DNA of 33,838 nt from Kiritimatiellales bacterium (GCA_945949405.1 CAMFEP010000007.1:1-33838), one strand, 5' to 3'. Shown: positions 20,344 through 28,490, numbered from the stretch's first letter. A program made the numbers and translations. Notes: generated from the letters alone by a model not told the origin.

Positions 20344-20505
20344 TTATTGATCCATGCCGGGGGAAAGGCCGGGGATGGCGGGGCTGCCTTCCCAGGGTTG
20401 GGGGGCATTCCACGGCATGTCGGATTCGGTGGAGGCGCAGCCCGCGGCGGTCAGGCAGGCCGTCAGCAGGAGGATGCGGCCAGCGAACTTGAGAAGCGTT
20501 GGCAT
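20344..20505 (-). CDS. Small lipoprotein, 53 aa
   Basis: MPTLLKFAGRILLLTACLTA followed by AGCASTES: a basic start, a hydrophobic segment and a lipobox (TAAGC), so the mature protein is a lipid-anchored peptide of about 29 residues rich in Pro and Trp (MPWNAPQPWEG, then SPAIPGLSPGMDQ). Its ATG (20505-20503) directly follows the stop of the upstream coiled-coil gene (TAAATG), which implies coupled translation; no separate ribosome site is clear. It lacks similarity that I recognise. The pairing with the coiled-coil protein, and the neighbouring ExbBD locus, suggest an envelope role. Confidence 0.82.
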   Translation of the reverse strand: MPTLLKFAGRILLLTACLTAAGCASTESDMPWNAPQPWEGSPAIPGLSPGMDQ

Positions 20506-21627
20506 TTAGAAGAACGCGATATCGCCGGTTTCGACGGCGGCTTGTTGCCAATCCACCAAGACGTCGGCGATGGCGAGCTTCTCGTCGCGCTTGAGTTGCA
20601 CCAGGCGGACCTTGGAAATGTAGGAATCCCCGCGCTTAAGGAACAGATCAATGGTGGGGAAGCCGGCGATATTCTTGGCGGCGAGTTCGGCGCGCATGGC
20701 GTCGATTTCCGCGAGGGCGACGTCGTTGAGTTGCAGCACGACATAGCTCCAATCGCCGTTGACGGAGACGACCTTGCCCTTGGGGCCGGCTTCCATTTTC
20801 ACGAGGCCCTCCGACGAGCCGATCATATTCGGATCTTTGTTTACGGCGCCCTTCTTGAGGTCCGCGATCTGCAGGCGCTGGGCGGTGATGGTTTCGTCGC
20901 GCAGCTTGATGTCATCGGCCTGGGTCTGGATCGTCTGTTCTTTGGCGGCGACATCCTCCTCGAGGGCCAGTTTTTCGCTTTCGAGGCTGGCGACCTGGCC
21001 TTCCAGGTTGCGTTTTTCATCTTCCAGGGTGGCGATTTGATTGTTCAGGTCGGTGATCTGGACCAGGGAGCGGCGCTGGCGCTGTTTGCCGTCGTTAAGT
21101 TCCTCGATGGTCTTGACGAGTTCCTCGCGCACGGCGGCGAGCTGGTGGCGGGTTTTGTTGAGTTGGTCCAGTTCGTAGGTGGCGGCGTCGCTGATGCGCT
21201 TGATCGTGGCGGCCATGGTGTTGTCGCCCTCGGTTTCGAAGAGCCCGGTGGCGGGATTCTTCGCGGGCTTGCCGGAGATCGGGTCCACCTTGTAATAGTT
21301 CATCAACTCTTCGCGGCGGACGGTCACGAGGGGCTTGTCCGCGGCTTCGAGGTGGAGCGGGTAATCCTTCCAGAACGCGGCGCGCTCCGGCTCGGTGACT
21401 TCCTGGGCGGCGACCTCACCGATGTCTTTTTCGGTGAAGTTGGCGGGGGTCGTGGCGGGGTCGGCGGGGGTTTCCAGCAAGGCGGCCACCTGCATCAGGC
21501 CCTTTTCCAGGCTCTGGGTGCGCCCCATCAGGAGCTGACGCTTGCCGAAGAGCATGATGCCCAGCACCAGTGCGGCAGCGCTCAAAACCAACAAGACAAC
21601 GGTGAGAATCTGGAGCAGTTTTCTCAC
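20506..21627 (-). CDS. Membrane-anchored coiled-coil protein with small C-terminal beta-type domain
   Basis: A 373-aa protein of unknown function. An N-terminal anchor (LLQILTVVLLVLSAAALVLG) is followed by a linker, a long coiled coil (about 150-265; LEDEKRNLEGQVASLESEKL), and a C-terminal region (about 280-373) with GKVVSVNGDWSYVVLQLN, DLFLKRGD and GDIAFF, spaced like FlgT-C-type small beta domains. It is anchored in the inner membrane with the bulk outside, by inference. GTG 21627 is preceded by GGAGAGGGAAG. It diverges from the big TPR gene across 187 bases and is followed directly by the lipoprotein. A spacer or bridging role across the periplasm is a reasonable guess only. Confidence 0.85.
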   Translation of the reverse strand: MRKLLQILTVVLLVLSAAALVLGIMLFGKRQLLMGRTQSLEKGLMQVAALLETPADPATTPANFTEKDIGEVAAQEVTEPERAAFWKDYPLHLEAADKPLVTVRREELMNYYKVDPISGKPAKNPATGLFETEGDNTMAATIKRISDAATYELDQLNKTRHQLAAVREELVKTIEELNDGKQRQRRSLVQITDLNNQIATLEDEKRNLEGQVASLESEKLALEEDVAAKEQTIQTQADDIKLRDETITAQRLQIADLKKGAVNKDPNMIGSSEGLVKMEAGPKGKVVSVNGDWSYVVLQLNDVALAEIDAMRAELAAKNIAGFPTIDLFLKRGDSYISKVRLVQLKRDEKLAIADVLVDWQQAAVETGDIAFF

Positions 21628-21779
21628 GGGCTTCCCTCTCCGGTTTTTACGTCCGGTCTTACGCCCGCGCCGGTCGCGGAATTAAACGAAATCGTGTATT
21701 TCCACAAATTGTGACTTTGTGAGCATAGGCTTGGCGTGGGAAGCATGGCAAGCGCGAAAATGCGCGAAGCCAAAAAGCG

Positions 21780-21808
21780 TTGACGGTTCGGGAGCGCTCG
21801 TGTAGACC
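21780..21808 (+). promoter_or_regulatory. Candidate promoter giving a leaderless TPR transcript
   Basis: TTGACG (21780-21785), 17 bases, then TAGACC (21803-21808). The -10 ends six bases before ATG 21815, so transcription would begin at or next to the start codon. No ribosome binding site lies upstream of that ATG. The -35 is strong and the -10 weak. Confidence 0.5.
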
Positions 21809-21814
21809 CGTCGT

Positions 21815-24800
21815 ATGATCTTGCGCACCATCGCTCGTGCCCTGCGATCCGCTTCTGGGGCGGGTCTTTTGGTCCTGGTGCTCGGGTCTCCGGCCGCGCT
21901 CCGCGCCCTGGCGCAGGGGGCCGCAGTTGCCGCGGGCGGACCTGCGGCCGAGGAAATGAAATACGTCGACGGGCTCAATCGGTTGGGCCTGCCGAACTAC
22001 GCGGAGCTGGTGTTGGCGCGGCTGGGCAGCGGGCCTGAGGTCAAGGCGCGGCAACTGGACGCCGCGCTTGCGCGCGGGGAGTTCGACAAGGTCAAGGCGA
22101 CGATCGACGCGGAGCTGGATCAGAACAGCCTGGCCGCCTGGATGATGCGGCTGCGCCTGGCCGATGCGTATTTTGCGTGGGGAAAATATCCGGAGTGCCG
22201 CGCGCTCTACGACGGGCTGTTCGCCAAATTTGCGGGGAACATCCCTGAGGACTTCAAGGAATTTTACTACAACAGCGCTTACGGCTATGCCCAGATGCTG
22301 GTGCTGATGAACGACCCGGCGGCGGCGATCGAGGCTTACCGGGCGGGGCTCAAGGCCAACCCGCCGCGCGATACGCAGCGGCAGTTTTTGGGCGGGCTCG
22401 GCGACCTGCTGATGCGCCGGGCGGAGAAGACCACGGGGGCGGAGCAGCAGAAATACATCACCGAGGCCGATGAAATTGCCGGCCAGTTGCTCTGGATTCA
22501 GGACTTGTGGTTCGGGCAGGCGATCATTCTCAAGGCCCACGCCAAGATGCTGCAGGGGGATGTCGACGCGGCGATGAAGCTGGTGGACGACTACCGCGAC
22601 GAGTTGGTCGGGTTGGACCAGATCCTGGCTGAGCAGTCGACCGAGGACGAGGACTTTACGCGCTTGAGCCCGATGGCGCAGGCGCGCTACCTGCTTGGCG
22701 CGATCCTGCTCGACGAAGCCAAGAAAATTCTGGCGGCGGGCGGCGACCGCAAGCGCGCCGAGGAATTGCTGGTGGGCAAGCAGGAGCAGCGCACGGGCAA
22801 GCCGCCGCGCCAGCTCCCGGGCGCGGTTCAGCATTTCGGCAACGTGTACATCAATTATCCCAATACCCAGTGGGCGGCCGAAGCCGGCGAAAAATTTGAT
22901 GAAACCAAGCAATTGTTGGCGGATAAATTTGGCCGCACGGTCAAGACGACCCTGACGCCGGAGCAGCAGCGCAAGGTCGAGGCGGAGCAGATCAAGGCGG
23001 CCAAGTCGCTGTTAAACCAGCAGAAATACGCGGAGGCAGCCGAGCAATACCAGGGCATGCTGCGGCGCGCGCCGGAGGGTGACTATGCGCTGATGGCGCT
23101 GACCGATTTGGGCACCTGCTACGTCGAATTGAAGGATGATCTCTATGCCGACGTGGTGATTCGCTACATTGCGGAGCGCTTCAACAAAAATCCGAAGTTC
23201 AGCGCCGGCACGCGCACGCGGGCGGGGGATGTCGTGCTGGGCTTTGGCAGCATGTACAACGCGCGCAAGATGCCGGAGCGCAAGGACGCGATTTACGAGA
23301 CCTTCTTCGACAACTTCAAGACTCACGCCCTTGCCGCGCAGTTGCTGAACAGTTTTGGCGACCGGCGCCTCGCCACCAACGATTATGCGGGGGCGCTGCG
23401 CTATTACCAGCGCGTTGCGCGGGACCACACCAATTCGCCGTCCTCGTTCGTGGCCATGAGCAAGATGGCCCAGTGCTACGAAAAGCTGGGCGACGCGACC
23501 AACGCCTTGCGCACGCTGGAGTTCTACGCGACGCGTGCCGGCCAGGAAAACCGCCTCAATTCCGAATTGATCCGCATCCTGTACCGGGTTGCCACGACGC
23601 ACCGGGAGATGGGCATTTCGCATTTTCCGGCGGCGGTGGCGCGGTACAATGAGATCGACAAGCGCCTGACCGAGAAGCGCGAGGCCTATCAAACCGGTGC
23701 CGAGGAGGCCAAGCAAAACCAGGACATCCAGGAGGCCGCGCTCTACTTCAAGGCCGCGTGCTTCGCGCGCGTGACGCCCCCCAAGGACAAGCCGGAGAAT
23801 ACGTACAAGGAGATGGCGCTGGGGTTCTATCTGAAGCTGGCCGACGCCTATCCCAAGTCCAAGCTGGCGCCGACGGCCTTGAGTCAGGCGGGGACGCTGT
23901 GGACGGTGCTGGGCAAGGCGGAAGAGGCCCAGGCGGTGTTTTCGCGGCTCAAGACGCAGTATCCGGAGGCGAAGGAAGCGAAGAACGTGGACTTCATTCT
24001 CGCCAACAACCTGCTCAAGCTGGGGCGGCGCAAGGAGGCCATTCCGCTCTTCAAACAGATGTTCTCCAGCGGCGCCCAGTATACGCCCGGGCAAATGCTG
24101 GCGGCCGGCCGCGAACTGTTCCAGGCCAAGGAATACGAGATTGCCGTGGAGGCTTTCGATCAAGTGCTGGCCAAGGCGCCCCCGGAAGAGCGCACACTGA
24201 TCGAGCCGACGCTGGCCCTCAAGGGGCGGTCGCTGGTGGCGCTGGGGCGTTACGCGGAAGGCGTCACCGCGCTGGACGCGCTCTTCGCGCAATTTTCGAA
24301 GACCCCCTACACGGTGGAATGCCAGGTTGCCTTGAGCAAGGCCTGCGCGGAGCTTGGCGGCGTGGAGGCGGATGCCACCGCGCGCGTGAATCTGTTCAAC
24401 AAGTCCGTGACGGCGATGAAGACCGTCATGCAGCACGACACGAACACCGTGCGCCGGGGTGAGGCGACGGTGCAGGTGGGCAGCATCTATGAACTCAAGG
24501 CCAAGGCCGAGGCGGCGCACGGGACGCCCGAGCGGGCAGCGGAATTTCGCGATCAGGCGATCGCCAGCTACCAGATCCTGACCTTGTTCGAGGATCCGCG
24601 GGATTTGGTGATGCGACCGTATCTTGACGAGGGCTACCACCGCTGCCTGGCGTTGTATCTGGAAGCCGCGCGCTGGAAGGATCTGTCGGCCGATGCCGGC
24701 GCCTATCTCGCGGCATTCCCTGACGGAAAATATGTGCTCGATATCCGGCAGTGGCGCAGCACCGCGAATGCGCATCTTGCCGCGGAAGGTGGCGCGCCCG

Positions 24801-24853
24801 AGGCCGCGGCGCCGGCGGAACCGAGCGCGGAAGTCGCGCCTCCGAATTCGTGA
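21815..24853 (+). CDS. Large secreted tetratricopeptide-repeat protein
   Basis: A 1012-aa protein with a signal peptide (RSASGAGLLVLVLGSPAALR, cleavage likely after ALA near residue 33). The rest is almost wholly helical repeats of TPR type; clear units include KYPECRALYDGLFAKFAG, KYAEAAEQYQGMLRRAP, DYAGALRYYQRVARDH, KAEEAQAVFSRLKTQYPEAK and KEYEIAVEAFDQVLAKAP. It ends in an Ala/Pro/Glu-rich tail. Such proteins scaffold multi-protein complexes in the periplasm or at the outer membrane (compare YbgF/CpoB next to Tol-Pal, much smaller). It is first in a seven-gene rightward cluster with ExbB/ExbD. The next gene starts 14 bases after its stop. Length is unusually great for a Tol/Exb-linked TPR protein. 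Confidence 0.93.
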   Translation: MILRTIARALRSASGAGLLVLVLGSPAALRALAQGAAVAAGGPAAEEMKYVDGLNRLGLPNYAELVLARLGSGPEVKARQLDAALARGEFDKVKATIDAELDQNSLAAWMMRLRLADAYFAWGKYPECRALYDGLFAKFAGNIPEDFKEFYYNSAYGYAQMLVLMNDPAAAIEAYRAGLKANPPRDTQRQFLGGLGDLLMRRAEKTTGAEQQKYITEADEIAGQLLWIQDLWFGQAIILKAHAKMLQGDVDAAMKLVDDYRDELVGLDQILAEQSTEDEDFTRLSPMAQARYLLGAILLDEAKKILAAGGDRKRAEELLVGKQEQRTGKPPRQLPGAVQHFGNVYINYPNTQWAAEAGEKFDETKQLLADKFGRTVKTTLTPEQQRKVEAEQIKAAKSLLNQQKYAEAAEQYQGMLRRAPEGDYALMALTDLGTCYVELKDDLYADVVIRYIAERFNKNPKFSAGTRTRAGDVVLGFGSMYNARKMPERKDAIYETFFDNFKTHALAAQLLNSFGDRRLATNDYAGALRYYQRVARDHTNSPSSFVAMSKMAQCYEKLGDATNALRTLEFYATRAGQENRLNSELIRILYRVATTHREMGISHFPAAVARYNEIDKRLTEKREAYQTGAEEAKQNQDIQEAALYFKAACFARVTPPKDKPENTYKEMALGFYLKLADAYPKSKLAPTALSQAGTLWTVLGKAEEAQAVFSRLKTQYPEAKEAKNVDFILANNLLKLGRRKEAIPLFKQMFSSGAQYTPGQMLAAGRELFQAKEYEIAVEAFDQVLAKAPPEERTLIEPTLALKGRSLVALGRYAEGVTALDALFAQFSKTPYTVECQVALSKACAELGGVEADATARVNLFNKSVTAMKTVMQHDTNTVRRGEATVQVGSIYELKAKAEAAHGTPERAAEFRDQAIASYQILTLFEDPRDLVMRPYLDEGYHRCLALYLEAARWKDLSADAGAYLAAFPDGKYVLDIRQWRSTANAHLAAEGGAPEAAAPAEPSAEVAPPNS

Positions 24854-24867
24854 AAGGAAGCGTTCAT

Positions 24868-25779
24868 ATGTCTACGAATCAAAGCGGCATGCGTCAGTCA
24901 GGAAGGGGTCGCGCTTGCGCGTCCCCTGTGAAACAAGAGGACTTCGCAAGCGAAGCCCCTACAGGGCCTGCGATCGTTGCGGCTGTCCGTCATGCCGGCA
25001 CCATGCCGCGCCTGCTGCTGGCCGCAGCCATTGCGCTGCTGGCCACGCACATGACCGTCCGGGCCGCCGCGCCCGGCAAAATCATCAAGGCACCGGGTGG
25101 GCAGCAGATGGTGGGCAACATTTCGTGGAAGGGTGGCGCGAAGCAATACGAGGTGTCCACGGGTGCCGGGGTGATGACGATTGTGCCGCTCAATCAAGTG
25201 GGCAGCATCGAAGTGGCGCCGCCCGCGAATCTGGCGGCGGCGGTTGCGGCGGCGCGCGCGGGCGATGGCAGCCAGACGGCGGCACTGACCCAGATCGTGG
25301 ACAGCTATCTGATGCTGGGGCCGGATCTGACGGCGATGCGCTGGCTGGCGGAATTGCAACTCAAGCGTGGCGAGGGCAAGCAGGCGCTGGAAAAATTCAC
25401 CCGCGTCATGGAGAACCGCCAGCCCGGCAGCGTGCCGGCGGAGGTGGTGCGGTCCTACTGGGGCGTGCTGCTGGATGCGGGGAAGACCTCGGAATTGCGC
25501 GAGCAATTGAAGTCCGCCATCGAAAAAGCACCGCGTCCGCAAGCCGCGGCGGCCCAGATGATGCGCGGGGAAGTGGATATGCGCGATGCCAAGTATCGTG
25601 ACGCGCTGGTGGACGGGTTTTTGCGCACGATCGTGCTCTTTGGCGACGTCAAAGAAGTCCAGCCGGAAGCGCTATTCAAGGCGGCGAAGTGTTTTGACGA
25701 ACTGGGCGAAAGCCAGAACGCGGAAAAGATGCGGCGCCGGCTTTCCCAGGATTATCCGGACAGCCCCTTCGCGAAGTGA
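24868..25779 (+). CDS. Exported TPR protein with repeat-derived N-terminal extension
   Basis: A 303-aa protein. From residue 46 (MPRLLLAAAIALLATHMTVR, ATG 25003) it looks like a normal exported protein: signal peptide, a short N-terminal domain (GQQMVGNISWKGGAKQYEVS, then MTIVPLNQVGSIEV), and TPR-like helices (GKQALEKFTRVMENRQPG, KCFDELGESQNAEKMRRRL). The only good ribosome site, AAAGGAAG at 24853-24860, precedes ATG 24868, which adds 45 residues translated from a palindromic repeat (24905-24966). So either the extension is made and hides an internal signal peptide, or translation starts at 25003 without a ribosome site. Partner of the preceding large TPR protein by position. Function unknown. 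Confidence 0.85.
   Translation: MSTNQSGMRQSGRGRACASPVKQEDFASEAPTGPAIVAAVRHAGTMPRLLLAAAIALLATHMTVRAAAPGKIIKAPGGQQMVGNISWKGGAKQYEVSTGAGVMTIVPLNQVGSIEVAPPANLAAAVAAARAGDGSQTAALTQIVDSYLMLGPDLTAMRWLAELQLKRGEGKQALEKFTRVMENRQPGSVPAEVVRSYWGVLLDAGKTSELREQLKSAIEKAPRPQAAAAQMMRGEVDMRDAKYRDALVDGFLRTIVLFGDVKEVQPEALFKAAKCFDELGESQNAEKMRRRLSQDYPDSPFAK
24905..24966. repeat. Two-hairpin palindromic repeat inside a coding frame
   Basis: Hairpin 1 pairs GGGGTCGCGC (24905-24914) with GCGCGTCCCC (24917-24926). Hairpin 2 pairs GGACTTCGC (24939-24947) with GCGAAGCCC (24950-24958). CCCTGT (24924-24929) also pairs with ACAGGG (24961-24966). It is open in the frame of the exported TPR gene. Similar style to 30649-30700. 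Confidence 0.75.
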
Positions 25780-25794
25780 GGGACGGAGAGGATT

Positions 25795-25843
25795 CACCAC
25801 GGAGACACGGAGGCACGGAGAGCTTTTGTGTGTCCCCGTGGTG
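25795..25843. repeat. CACGGAG-type inverted repeat
   Basis: Arms of 14 bases (CACCACGGAGACAC at 25795-25808; GTGTCCCCGTGGTG at 25830-25843) pair with one mismatch. It fills most of the 80-base gap upstream of the zinc-ribbon/GspG-like gene. Related segments occur at 30338-30378, 30551-30571 and 32604-32630. Confidence 0.8.
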
Positions 25844-25859
25844 AGTATCCCAAATTCCC

Positions 25860-26498
25860 GTGAAACTGCGCTGTCCTTACTGCAAGACGATCTTCTCTGA
25901 ATTTCAGGAAGGCTGCTGCCCGGCTTGTGGCAAGGGTGTGCGCCGGCCGGAGCCCAAAAATTCGACGCGCAAGGCCAAGCCCAAATCCATGCTTGCCAAG
26001 GGACCGCGGCGCATGCCGCCCCGGCCGCCGCTGGTCATGTTACCCCTGTATATCTTTGGGGGGCAGCCGCGGCGGTTGCTCTGGCTGATTGTGATCATCG
26101 GCGTGATTGTGGCGCGGATGCTGTTCATCCAGGTTCAGACCGGAGAAACCGGCGGGCCGCAGGTGTCGCCGCGTACGCAGCGTACCCTCGAGGAATTGAA
26201 GGTCCTGCGCACCGCGCTCGAATGGTTCAGTTACCACTGCGAGCGCTACCCGACCACGGAAGAAGGGCTGAAGGCGCTGGTGCGCAATCCCGGAATTTCC
26301 GCGTGGCGGGGATTTTATATCGAGTTTTTGACGCCGGACGTGTGGAGTCATCCCTATCAATATGCCTTCACCAACAATACGGTGATGCTGTTTTCCATGG
26401 GGTCGGACGGCGTGGTGGGAACGGCGGATGACCTGGCGTCGCCGGATCCTGATCTCAAGGCGCTCATGGAGCGGATTTTGCCGGAGGGGGCGGAGTGA
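25860..26498 (+). CDS. Zinc-ribbon membrane protein with GspG-like pseudopilin domain
   Basis: A 212-aa protein with an odd architecture. An N-terminal zinc ribbon has Cys5/Cys8 (CPYC) and Cys20/Cys23 (CPAC). A basic Pro-rich stretch follows, then one membrane helix (about 73-92, LLWLIVIIGVIVARMLF). The C-terminal domain (about 105-205) resembles the type II secretion pseudopilin GspG: ERYPTTEEGLKALVRNP, DVWSHPYQY and SMGSDGVVGTADDL, including the Asp-rich calcium-site loop. It lacks a prepilin peptidase signal, so it is not a standard pilin; topology predicts the zinc ribbon in the cytoplasm and the GspG-like domain outside. The GTG start at 25860 has no ribosome site. It lies between TPR and ExbB genes. 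Confidence 0.85.
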   Translation: MKLRCPYCKTIFSEFQEGCCPACGKGVRRPEPKNSTRKAKPKSMLAKGPRRMPPRPPLVMLPLYIFGGQPRRLLWLIVIIGVIVARMLFIQVQTGETGGPQVSPRTQRTLEELKVLRTALEWFSYHCERYPTTEEGLKALVRNPGISAWRGFYIEFLTPDVWSHPYQYAFTNNTVMLFSMGSDGVVGTADDLASPDPDLKALMERILPEGAE

Positions 26499-26759
26499 GG
26501 GGGCTGGGGGAGCCTTGCGCCAATGCATCACATGCAGGAGGCAGGGCGCGGGCGCTGCACGCGCCGCACAGATCGGCGGGTCCGGCGGCCCCGCCCTACC
26601 GCGGCCTGTTACGCAAAGACGCAAGGATTGGCGGATTCAAAATCCGCCTGTCCCTCGCCGGGCTTGGTGTTGACTTGCGGCCCCCGGGTATGCGAGCCTG
26701 ATTCCGTTCCCGGCGACATGTTAAAGGGAAGCGTTGCGACGACAAACGAGGATCGGAGC
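26499..26759 (+). promoter_or_regulatory. Gap before exbB-like gene: hairpin and possible promoter
   Basis: This 261-base gap holds GC-rich dispersed-repeat-like DNA (around 26577-26604), a perfect hairpin GGCGGATT-CAA-AATCCGCC (26630-26648), and a TTGACT hexamer (26670-26675) with only a poor -10 (GAGCCT, 26694-26699). The ExbB-ExbD part may therefore have its own promoter. Evidence is weak. Confidence 0.35.
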
Positions 26760-27563
26760 ATGAAACGAATCATCCTGCTGGTAATCACCCTGTGTGCGTT
26801 TGGTCTGGCCCTGCCGCCGCTGCTGGCCCAAGAGGCGGAAAAGACCGATGCGCCGGCCGCCGCCACGCCCCATCTTGAGACCGAAGGGGGCGGAGAAGTT
26901 CCCGCCGCCGCCGCCCACAAAGGCGGACTGATCACCATCATCTGGAAGTCCGGCTGGTTCGGCGTGATGATCTGGCTGATGCTGATATTCTGTCTGGGCG
27001 TGGGGGTTTTCCTGGTCGTGGACTCCTACCTGACCATCCGGGTAAAGGCGATTGCGCCGGTGGAATTGGTCAACGACGTTCGCACGGCCATGCAGGAAGG
27101 GGATTTGCTCAAGGCCATCAACCATTGCGAGCAAAACCCGGGGCCGCTGGCGAACATCCTCAAGGCCGGCTTTGGCAACGTGGAAGAAGGATTTGAGGTC
27201 ATTCAGGACTCCGTCAGCGTGGCGGCGGACATCGAGAGCGAAAAAATGCTTTCGAAAGTGACCTATTTGAGCGTCATTTCCAATGCGACGCCGATGCTGG
27301 GGCTGATCGGCACGGTGCAGGGCATGATTTTCGCGTTCGGCACGCTGGGCACCACGGAAGCTGGCGCGGCGCAGCAAGCGATGCTGGCGCTGAACATATC
27401 CCACGGCTTGTGGGCCACGGCCGTGGGGCTGACCACCGCCGTACCGGCCACGGTGTATTACTTCTACTTCAAGAACAAGGCCAGTTCGATCATTCTGGGA
27501 ATGGAAGCGCTGACCCTCGACGTGATCAAGACGCTGCGGAATGTGGAAGTCGTCGACGAGTAA
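26760..27563 (+). CDS. MotA/TolQ/ExbB proton channel protein
   Basis: A 267-aa inner-membrane channel subunit that uses the proton gradient. After an N-terminal signal-like segment (MKRIILLVITLCAFGLALPP) and an Ala/Glu-rich linker comes the first channel helix (WFGVMIWLMLIFCLGVGVFL), a cytoplasmic region, and the conserved pair of helices with NATPMLGLIGTVQGMIFAFG and HGLWATAVGLTTAVPATVYY. These carry the family Thr/Gly pattern lining the channel. The extended N-terminus with a periplasmic segment is common in ExbB of PVC and Bacteroidetes. ATG 26760 has GAGGA eight bases upstream. The next gene, an ExbD, starts 39 bases after its stop. Confidence 0.94.
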   Translation: MKRIILLVITLCAFGLALPPLLAQEAEKTDAPAAATPHLETEGGGEVPAAAAHKGGLITIIWKSGWFGVMIWLMLIFCLGVGVFLVVDSYLTIRVKAIAPVELVNDVRTAMQEGDLLKAINHCEQNPGPLANILKAGFGNVEEGFEVIQDSVSVAADIESEKMLSKVTYLSVISNATPMLGLIGTVQGMIFAFGTLGTTEAGAAQQAMLALNISHGLWATAVGLTTAVPATVYYFYFKNKASSIILGMEALTLDVIKTLRNVEVVDE

Positions 27564-27602
27564 GTCGCCAGCGTCCCGCGGGCGCAGATTCGGATCGACG
27601 CC

Positions 27603-28028
27603 ATGCGTAAACAAGAAGAACTACCCCAGTCGGGCAATCTGACCGCCATGATCGACGTGGTGTTTCAGATCATCATCTTCTTTGTCTGTACGGCCAATTT
27701 GCAGGATTCCGGTCTGGATTCGCGCATCAAGCTGGCCATGGCGCCGCACGGCAAGGTCGAGACTAAGAAAGACCCCCTGCAGGTCGTTATCAATGTAGAC
27801 AAATCGGGGACCATCTCCATTGCCCGGACTCCGCTGACGCAGGCGGAACTGGCGAGCGTGTTGCGGAAGTCGGTCAACGAGGCGAAGCGCTACGGGGGCG
27901 AAGTTCCCGTGGTGATCAGGGCGGATGGCGGGGCGTCGCATCAGATGGTGCGGCAGGCCATGGACATCAGCGCCGCGAGTGGCATATGGAAAATCAAGAT
28001 TGCCGCGTTGAAAGAAAAGGGCGACTGA
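27603..28028 (+). CDS. ExbD/TolR family protein (first copy)
   Basis: A 141-aa partner of ExbB. Short cytoplasmic N-terminus, then a single membrane helix with the essential Asp18 (NLTAMIDVVFQIIIFFVCTA), then a periplasmic domain (LQVVINVDKSGTISIARTPL; EVPVVIRADGGASHQMVRQA) of normal ExbD/TolR fold. The Asp carries protons through the motor. It differs strongly from the following ExbD copy, so the motor may contain a mixed dimer. Confidence 0.93.
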   Translation: MRKQEELPQSGNLTAMIDVVFQIIIFFVCTANLQDSGLDSRIKLAMAPHGKVETKKDPLQVVINVDKSGTISIARTPLTQAELASVLRKSVNEAKRYGGEVPVVIRADGGASHQMVRQAMDISAASGIWKIKIAALKEKGD

Positions 28029-28043
28029 CGGGACGGGTGTGCC

Positions 28044-28454
28044 ATGGCGAGGAAACGACGCGAAAATCACGAGACCCCGGGCGAGTTGAACCTGACCGCC
28101 ATGATCGACGTGGCCTTCCAGTTGCTCAATTTCTTCGTGATTTCCTCGCACCCGATGGACGTCATGACCAACATGGATATTTTCCGGCCGGCGCCGGAAT
28201 CGGAGATCACGGAGCCGCCCCCCGTCGACATCACGATGCTCGAAATCATGGTGCATGCGAACGGGTACGCGATCCAGAAGCACAATGTGCGTTTCGAGGA
28301 ACTGGATCGCCAACTCACCAAGCTGGCAGCCACCAGCAAGAACGTGTCCGTGGTGATCAAGTGCACCGGGGATTCGCCCCATACCGGGCTCGTCAACGTG
28401 CTGGATCTTTGTTCCAAGGTCAAACTCACCAAGCTGGCCGTATTCAGCATGTAA
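28044..28454 (+). CDS. ExbD/TolR family protein (second copy)
   Basis: A 136-aa protein with the same layout as the upstream gene: membrane helix with Asp22 (LNLTAMIDVAFQLLNFFVIS) and a periplasmic domain (VSVVIKCTGDSPHTGLVNVL). The helix-following segment is different (HPMDVMTNMDIFRPAPESEI), rich in Met and acidic residues. It starts 15 bases after the first ExbD and ends 36 bases before the TonB-like fusion gene, so all four genes are probably one transcript. Confidence 0.92.
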   Translation: MARKRRENHETPGELNLTAMIDVAFQLLNFFVISSHPMDVMTNMDIFRPAPESEITEPPPVDITMLEIMVHANGYAIQKHNVRFEELDRQLTKLAATSKNVSVVIKCTGDSPHTGLVNVLDLCSKVKLTKLAVFSM

Positions 28455-28490
28455 TCCGATGCGCCACGGAAATAAATCCGCACTGAATTC

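Noticed and set aside
23012-24775. Minus-strand open frame of 587 codons
   Set aside because: Antisense to the TPR gene; Arg/Leu/His-rich with no recognisable domain. The same holds for 27621-29132 and 21659-22912.
25586-25900. Possible small gene ending after the second TPR gene
   Set aside because: The frame overlaps the TPR gene and its tail (FTTETRRHGE) is the translation of a CACGGAG repeat.
25860-26498. True type II secretion pseudopilin
   Set aside because: No prepilin peptidase cleavage motif, the helix is internal, and no other secretion genes are near.
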